DNA of 11,381 nt from an uncultured Flavobacterium sp. (GTDB lineage Bacteria; Bacteroidota; Bacteroidia; Flavobacteriales; Flavobacteriaceae), in assembly GCA_946479395.1 (NCBI GenBank), contig CAMLFV010000086.1:1-11381 (forward strand), read 5' to 3'. The number at the start of each line of letters is the position of its first letter. Within the stretch, counting starts at the first letter, position 1. The notes under the pieces were generated by a model. That model ran no database searches and was not told where the DNA came from. It saw only the letters and a program-made list of their open reading frames with translations. Both the position numbers and the translations under genes were made by a program. Below, one piece after another: positions 6,438-11,381 of this stretch.

Positions 6438-7139
6438 TTATCTATTTCCCATCTTAAAGTTTTTAAGAAACCTGTAAATATCATCGTTGGCACCATAAAT
6501 TACAAGGACATCCTTACTTTGGATTACCGTTGATGATGAGGGAAAACCCTGAACCTGGGGTACAATTTTGTACTGTCCCAAAAAGCTGGCTTCTTCCTTA
6601 TTCTTAATAATGGTCATTACCAGAATATTGTGCTGCTTTTTGAACTGCACCTCATCGAATGTTTTGCCGACAAGTTCAGCCGGCGTAAGAACCTCTATGA
6701 TGCTGTAATCCTTGTTGAGTTCGAAGGAATCGACAACACCTTCGACATTAAGCTTTTTGGTCCACCTTTCGGCAGATTCAGATTCAGGCCTTATGATCTC
6801 GGACACACCTATTGCCTGCAGAACGTTTTCGTGCAGCGAACTTATGGAACGGCTTATAAGCCTTTTTACGTTCTTATTTTTAAAGATGGCCGTAGCCATA
6901 ATATTGGCGCCTTCGTTTTCACCAATACTGACAATAACTATATCTGTATTGTTCAACGGCAGCTTACTTATTGCCAATTCGTCTGTGGCATCCATACAGA
7001 CAGTATACGAAAGTTTTTCCTTTAAAGATTCTACTTTCTGCATATCGTTATCCACGCCAATTATTTCGTGTCCGAGTTTGGACATCTTCTTTGCAAGGGC
7101 TGCTCCGAAATTACCCAAGCCGATAATTATTACCTTCAT
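6438..7139 (-). CDS. ktrA: KtrA-type RCK (TrkA family) regulatory subunit of K+ uptake
   Basis: A 233-residue cytoplasmic protein that gates the KtrB channel by binding a nucleotide. The RCK-N Rossmann domain (1-120) begins MKVIIIGLGNFG, with the G-x-G-x-x-G loop at Gly7, Gly9 and Gly12, an acidic residue at the end of strand 2 (Asp30) and a second conserved acid region at MDATD (49-53). PESESAERW (119-127) leads to the RCK-C domain (about 135-228), which in KtrA proteins binds a second ligand. One RCK pair and this length match KtrA (about 220 aa), not the doubled E. coli TrkA (458 aa). The ATG at 7137-7139 is preferred over a TTG two codons upstream because MKVIIIG is the standard start. 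It begins 7 bases after the ktrB stop, so the subunits are encoded as an operon. Confidence 0.93.
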   Translation of the reverse strand: MKVIIIGLGNFGAALAKKMSKLGHEIIGVDNDMQKVESLKEKLSYTVCMDATDELAISKLPLNNTDIVIVSIGENEGANIMATAIFKNKNVKRLISRSISSLHENVLQAIGVSEIIRPESESAERWTKKLNVEGVVDSFELNKDYSIIEVLTPAELVGKTFDEVQFKKQHNILVMTIIKNKEEASFLGQYKIVPQVQGFPSSSTVIQSKDVLVIYGANDDIYRFLKNFKMGNR

Positions 7140-7146
7140 AAACAAA

Positions 7147-8886
7147 TTAAATTAAAATATCGTCTGACGGATAAGCATAACCGGAGTTTCCGGTTGCTTT
7201 CTTAAAAAATGCCATCAGGATGGTTATCATGGAAACCCTTCCGATAAACATAATCGCAATTATGACCACCTTACTGGGTTCAGACAATTCAGGTGTAACA
7301 TTGAGCGAAAGACCGACCGTTGAATAGGCAGAAAAAGCTTCAAATGCCACATCGGTCAGGCTAAGGTGACTGTCGAACTTTGTTATTAAAAATATTCCCA
7401 AGCCGATAACCAGAAAAGACAGGGTCATTGTGGCAAATGCCTTCTGCACATTTATAGGATTGAGCTCTCTATTAAAAATTTCTATTTTAGACTTTCCCCT
7501 TGCAATATTTATGAAGTTAAGTACACCTATTGCAAAAGTACTTGTTTTTATACCACCACCAGTGGAAGCGGGCGAAGCACCGATCCACATTAAAAGTATT
7601 ACCAGTAAAACAGAAGAGAAATGAAGCTGGGAAAAATCAATGGTATTAAAGCCTGCAGTTCTAGGTGTTATTGCAAGAAATACAGCAGAAACAAATTTTC
7701 CAAAACCGTGATGGGGAGCCAATGTACGGTAATATTCTTCGAAAAAAAGTATGATTACGGCTACCCCGAGAATCGTAATTGAAGTTACCAGGTTTACTTT
7801 GGAACTAAGCGTAAATACCCAATTACGGCGTACATTTTCGTTATGAACCAGACGCGAAACAATTCTGCGGAAAAGATACTGTGTGTACCTTAGAAGATTT
7901 ATAAGGATAGGAAAGCCGATACCCCCGAGGAAAATCAAAATGATCAAGACTCCCTGAAAATTATAATTGTAAACAAAATCAGCATTCATTGCTCCAGCCG
8001 GAAGTGTAGAAAATCCCGCATTACAAAATGCGGAAATAGAATGGAACACACTGAAAAAAACCTTATCCAGAAAGTCCATGGAATTATTATCAATTGATAG
8101 ATAAATCATTAAGGCACCAATTCCTTCAATGGAGAACGTTAAATAAATAATACGCTTAACAAATTCAAACACCTCACTTAAAGAATCATTATTTGCAATG
8201 CTTCCCAAAGCAATCTGGTTTTCATAAGAACTGTTTCCCTTAAAAAAATAAGCTATATAACCTGCGAAAGTCAGTATACCCAAACCGCCCATCTGAATCA
8301 GTATCATAATAAGAAAATGACCAAACCCTGTGAACTGCACATGGGTATCAACCACGGTAAGTCCGGTAACACATACAGCACTTGTAGAAGTAAAAAGCGC
8401 ATCAAGGAAAGATAGCGGTATATTTGAAGCATTAGGCAGCATAAGCATCAACGCGCCACCAAAGACAAGTCCCATAAAACTAATGATGAAAAGCTGCGGA
8501 GGCGTGATGAATGACCGCTTAAAATTAAAACTCGGAGTCGCAATTTCCCTAATTAATTTTAAGATTACTGCCATTTGAAGGTACCTGCTTACAAAATAAA
8601 AATCGTAATCAGCCAGCTGCCTGTAAATACAATAGCAAATAAACAATAGGCTTACGATATCAAAAACAAGTACCCGTGCTATTGCGGCTTCCCTTGGTGC
8701 TGAATATTTAAATACCGTCTTAAGTATTCCAACGAACAACAAACCAATGAAAAATACATTAACATACACTTTATATTCTGCCGGAAATCCAAATCCCACC
8801 ATCGCCAATAACACCGTTATTGCCAAAATATAAAAAATGGTAAGGACAATACCTGTCAACCTATTATTTAGAATCGACTTAAACAA
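7147..8886 (-). CDS. ktrB: KtrB/TrkH-family K+ uptake membrane subunit with N-terminal extension; start uncertain
   Basis: The K+-translocating subunit that works with KtrA in the inner membrane; 579 residues if the TTG at 8884-8886 is the start. The four M1-P-M2 repeats have filter sequences TSTSAVCVTGLTVVDT (166-181), SISAFCNAGFSTLP (283-296), ITPRTAGFNTIDF (406-418) and AFSAYSTVGLSLNVT (517-531), with filter glycines 175, 291, 412 and 525. The gating loop is GASPASTGGGIKTST (436-450), and Arg550 in the last helix is the usual conserved arginine. TVGLS in repeat four and the loop sequence are KtrB-like, not TrkH-like. About 125 residues with three to four extra helices precede repeat one, which KtrB (about 450 aa) lacks. 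No in-frame ATG exists before codon 29. An ATG at 8915-8917 in another frame would fit if one T were removed near 8881, so a start frameshift is possible. Confidence 0.9.
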   Translation of the reverse strand: MFKSILNNRLTGIVLTIFYILAITVLLAMVGFGFPAEYKVYVNVFFIGLLFVGILKTVFKYSAPREAAIARVLVFDIVSLLFICYCIYRQLADYDFYFVSRYLQMAVILKLIREIATPSFNFKRSFITPPQLFIISFMGLVFGGALMLMLPNASNIPLSFLDALFTSTSAVCVTGLTVVDTHVQFTGFGHFLIMILIQMGGLGILTFAGYIAYFFKGNSSYENQIALGSIANNDSLSEVFEFVKRIIYLTFSIEGIGALMIYLSIDNNSMDFLDKVFFSVFHSISAFCNAGFSTLPAGAMNADFVYNYNFQGVLIILIFLGGIGFPILINLLRYTQYLFRRIVSRLVHNENVRRNWVFTLSSKVNLVTSITILGVAVIILFFEEYYRTLAPHHGFGKFVSAVFLAITPRTAGFNTIDFSQLHFSSVLLVILLMWIGASPASTGGGIKTSTFAIGVLNFINIARGKSKIEIFNRELNPINVQKAFATMTLSFLVIGLGIFLITKFDSHLSLTDVAFEAFSAYSTVGLSLNVTPELSEPSKVVIIAIMFIGRVSMITILMAFFKKATGNSGYAYPSDDILI

Positions 8887-8928
8887 ACCTTTTGAGTAAA
8901 GTATTGGTAAAAAACATCTTAGAAAAAT

Positions 8929-10101
8929 TTATCGTGACTTCTTAGAATTTGCCTTAAGCAGGATAAAGCCTGCCGTACCTGCAATAACAGAAGTTAATAA
9001 GACCGACAGCTTAGCTTCTGAAACAAATAATGGATCTTTAAACGAAAGGATCGAAATAAATATGGACATTGTAAAACCTATACCCGCCAGTAACCCCACA
9101 CCTACTATATGCATCCAATTACTGCCTTCTGGCAAAGAAGCGATACCTGTTCTTTTGCATATCCAGGATGTTATAAAAATCCCTACAGGTTTACCTGCCA
9201 GAAGACCGAAAAATATGCCCAATCCCAGTGGAGACGTAAGTCCGTGCAGCATTTCAGCCTGCATTGTTATGTTTGTATTAGCAAAAGCAAATATGGGAAT
9301 AATAAGAAAGTTTACAGGTTTAACCAATGCATGTTCCAACCTTTCCAAAGGTGACTCGACAGCCGTGTCATTCGTAGGCAGTGTCATAGCCACCATAACG
9401 CCGGCAATTGTTGCATGGATACCCGAATGATGAATAAAGTACCACACAAAAACTCCCGGGATTAAATACAGATACGGATTTTTTACGTTACGTCTGTTCA
9501 TTATCACCAATACAGCCATAAACGCAGCTGCATAGCCCATATATGCAATTTCAATACCAGAAGAGTAGAAAAACGCGATAACAAGAATTGCAATTAGGTC
9601 GTCAACTATCGCCAAAGCGGCAAGAAAGATTTTCAGGCTTACAGGTACCCTTTTATCCAGCAAGGAAATTACTGCAAGAGCAAAAGCAATATCGGTAGCC
9701 ATCGGTATAGCCCAACCCGATGATGTTTCGTAACCTGCATTCAACATAGTAAATATAGCTGCAGGTACCAATGCGCCTCCTATAGCACACAGTATGGGTA
9801 ACAATGCCTTTTTTGGGGAAGAAAGTTCTCCTTCAACCACTTCCCTCTTGATCTCTAATCCTACCAGTAGAAAGAAGACCGCCATAAGACCGTCATTTAT
9901 CCACATTGATACAGAATAGTTCAGATGAATATGATCGTTTTCGAAACCGATCACCGTATCTAAAACATCCTGCAGCTGCTGTGCCAGGGGAGAATTAGCT
10001 ACTGCAAGCGAAAGTATAACGCAAAGAAACAGTAAGATGCCTCCGAAATTGTTTGATTTGACGAAATCTTTAAATACGTTTAAATTAATATTACTATTCA
10101 T
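8929..10101 (-). CDS. nhaA: NhaA-type Na+/H+ antiporter
   Basis: A 390-residue inner-membrane antiporter that expels Na+ (or Li+) in exchange for periplasmic protons, giving Na+ tolerance and pH control. The length matches E. coli NhaA (388 aa). The key residues are in place with a constant offset of four from E. coli: Asp137 in MATDIAF (E. coli Asp133), Asp167-Asp168 in LAIVDDLIAI (ion-binding Asp163-Asp164), His229 in SGIHATIAG (His225, linked to pH sensing) and Lys304 in AGKPVG (Lys300). The GLEIKREVVEGEL segment (81-93) is also typical. About twelve helices are expected, with the inverted-repeat NhaA fold. The start is the ATG at 10099-10101; a good -7 box lies about 20 bases upstream. 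It is probably the first gene of the nhaA-ktrB-ktrA unit, so Na+ export and K+ import would be produced together. Confidence 0.96.
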   Translation of the reverse strand: MNSNINLNVFKDFVKSNNFGGILLFLCVILSLAVANSPLAQQLQDVLDTVIGFENDHIHLNYSVSMWINDGLMAVFFLLVGLEIKREVVEGELSSPKKALLPILCAIGGALVPAAIFTMLNAGYETSSGWAIPMATDIAFALAVISLLDKRVPVSLKIFLAALAIVDDLIAILVIAFFYSSGIEIAYMGYAAAFMAVLVIMNRRNVKNPYLYLIPGVFVWYFIHHSGIHATIAGVMVAMTLPTNDTAVESPLERLEHALVKPVNFLIIPIFAFANTNITMQAEMLHGLTSPLGLGIFFGLLAGKPVGIFITSWICKRTGIASLPEGSNWMHIVGVGLLAGIGFTMSIFISILSFKDPLFVSEAKLSVLLTSVIAGTAGFILLKANSKKSR

Positions 10102-10123
10102 ACTGTAGATTTTTTAAGCCCTG

Positions 10124-10131
10124 CAAAAGTA
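10124..10131 (-). promoter_or_regulatory. Consensus -7 promoter element upstream of nhaA
   Basis: On the minus strand this reads TACTTTTG, an exact match to the Bacteroidota TAnnTTTG element, followed by CAGGG and then the nhaA ATG after 22 bases. Upstream, in the -33 region (around 10150), the DNA is A/T-only with no exact TTTG. It sits in the 65-base gap between the upstream symporter gene and nhaA, so nhaA-ktrB-ktrA is probably transcribed from here. Confidence 0.65.
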
Positions 10132-10166
10132 CGGTTACTTTTTTAAAATTATATTATTAATACTTT

Positions 10167-11381
10167 TTATCGCTTTTTAGAGCTTTCCCAATATTCGACA
10201 TTCTCCAGATTCAGAACGGCATTGTCAAACTGTGGGTCTTCACCCAGTTTCTTCTGTTTTTCATAATCATCTGCCACTGCCACTGCCTTTTTATAAAGCA
10301 ACAGGATGGCTATAAGGTTCATCCATGCCATAAGACCGACACCGATATCCCCCAATGTCCAGGCAACCTTGGCAGAGTTAACACAGCCCAGATAGACTGA
10401 AAAAAGAATAAGGATACGCAGGATCCATATTGCATACTTGGACTTCCTGCCTTTAAAAAGAAAGTCGATATTGGACTCCGCTATATAATAATAGGCCATG
10501 ACCGTGGTAAAAGCAAAAAACATTAATGCCACCGCTACAAATTCATTTCCAAAGGCAGGAAAGTGAACACTTACCGCATTCTGGGTAAATGCAGCTCCCG
10601 CCTCAATACCCGGTAAATTTTCAACTATGTATCCGGAGTCTGAATCCATTACGTTGTACTGGTTGGTAAAAAGAATCATAAGGGCTGTTGCTGTACAAAC
10701 GAAAAGCGTATCAACATAAACCGAAAAGCCCTGTACCAACCCTTGTTTGTAAGGATGCGAAACCTCGGCAGCGGCAGCGGCATGAGGTGCCGTTCCCTGC
10801 CCCGCTTCATTGCTGTATATACCGCGCTGCACACCCCAGCTGATTGCAGATCCTACAATACCTCCAAAGGTAGCATCTACACCAAAAGCAGAATTAAATA
10901 TCAGAGAGAACATTTCAGGTACTCTGGAAACATTCAATGCAATAATTACCAACGCCATAACTATGTAGGAAACCGCCATGAACGGCACAACTATTTCTGC
11001 TACGCTGCTTATCCTTTTAACACCACCAATTATAATTGTCGCGAGTAAAAGACAGACCGCAACGGCTGTGTACACGGTATCAACATTAAAAGCTTTTTCC
11101 ACGGCAAGTGCTATACTGTTACTCTGCACACTGGGAAGCAGAAAACCGCAGCTTATCACAGTAGCCAATGCAAACAATACGGCAAACGGTCTGCTTTTCA
11201 AGCCTTTCAAGATGTAGTATGCTGGTCCGCCCCTAAATTCGCCCTTGCTTACTTCTTTATAAGTTTGAGCCAGCGTAGCCTCAATGATTGCAGAAGCACT
11301 TCCCAGAAATGCTATAGTCCACATCCAGAATATTGCACCTGGACCACCCATTGCAATGCCTGTTGCGACACCGGCAATGTT
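10167..11381 (-). CDS. AGCS-family Na+:alanine/glycine symporter (N-terminus outside window)
   Basis: A Na+-driven importer of alanine and/or glycine in the inner membrane. The gene runs off the right edge: 404 codons are visible and, given the family length of about 450-500, the first 50-100 are missing. The frame is open to the last base and upstream of the internal ATG at 11349 reads NIAGVATGIA, the known AGCS motif, followed by MGGPGAIFWMW. A second hallmark is SNEAGQGTAPHAAAAAEVSH with QGLVQGFSVYVDTLFVCTATAL after it, covering the conserved substrate/ion region. Several helices follow, and the protein ends in a charged cytoplasmic tail of about 45 residues (KKAVAVADDYEKQKK ... SSKKR). 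The TAA at 10167-10169 is 65 bases upstream of nhaA on the same strand. I see no terminator in between, so some read-through into nhaA is possible. Confidence 0.94.
   Translation of the reverse strand, partial: NIAGVATGIAMGGPGAIFWMWTIAFLGSASAIIEATLAQTYKEVSKGEFRGGPAYYILKGLKSRPFAVLFALATVISCGFLLPSVQSNSIALAVEKAFNVDTVYTAVAVCLLLATIIIGGVKRISSVAEIVVPFMAVSYIVMALVIIALNVSRVPEMFSLIFNSAFGVDATFGGIVGSAISWGVQRGIYSNEAGQGTAPHAAAAAEVSHPYKQGLVQGFSVYVDTLFVCTATALMILFTNQYNVMDSDSGYIVENLPGIEAGAAFTQNAVSVHFPAFGNEFVAVALMFFAFTTVMAYYYIAESNIDFLFKGRKSKYAIWILRILILFSVYLGCVNSAKVAWTLGDIGVGLMAWMNLIAILLLYKKAVAVADDYEKQKKLGEDPQFDNAVLNLENVEYWESSKKR

Noticed and set aside
7137..7145. TTG two codons upstream as the ktrA start
   Set aside because: ATG at 7139 yields MKVIIIGLGNFG, the usual beginning of RCK proteins, and keeps a 7-base gap from ktrB.
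6630..7155. Two overlapping plus-strand open frames opposite ktrA
   Set aside because: Both are antisense to a complete KtrA gene with intact motifs; their sequences look like random translations.
9062..9430. Plus-strand open frame of 122 codons opposite nhaA
   Set aside because: Antisense to the conserved NhaA core; no start context and no domain.

Overview
The window is ordinary chromosomal DNA from a member of the Bacteroidota, most likely a flavobacterium. The evidence is low GC, start codons mostly without Shine-Dalgarno sequences, a good TAnnTTTG-type -7 promoter element upstream of nhaA, and proteins that look flavobacterial throughout. I see no tRNA, rRNA, CRISPR array, insertion sequence or phage gene.

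Left part (1-1874): the last 37 codons of a probable outer-membrane beta-barrel protein enter from the left edge. They converge on a 72-residue protein of unknown function (minus strand). A small lipoprotein with an OB-like domain (plus strand) follows and ends at a clear intrinsic terminator. After a gene-poor stretch there is a translationally coupled minus-strand pair: a zinc-ribbon/single-TM protein and a small membrane protein. The second is cut by an in-frame TAG, with a convincing continuation of its family C-terminus beyond the stop.

Middle part (1955-6400): a BetT-type BCCT osmolyte transporter (minus) is divergent from a two-gene plus-strand unit. That unit encodes a voltage-gated-type K+ channel with a C-terminal zinc ribbon, and a DUF389 membrane protein starting 10 bases later.

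Right part (6438-11381): a tight minus-strand unit nhaA - ktrB - ktrA encodes a Na+/H+ antiporter, the K+-translocating subunit of a Ktr system and its RCK gating subunit. Upstream of it, in the same direction, is an AGCS Na+:alanine/glycine symporter that runs off the right edge. The start of ktrB is problematic: the only reasonable ATG lies in another frame, one base out of register.

Together, 1955-11381 is a monovalent-cation and osmolyte homeostasis neighbourhood: compatible-solute uptake, a K+ channel, Na+ extrusion, K+ uptake and Na+-driven amino-acid uptake. The individual families are well known. The main points for a second look are the interrupted small membrane gene, the ktrB start, and the K+ channel/DUF389 pairing. 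I found no convincing wholly new system.
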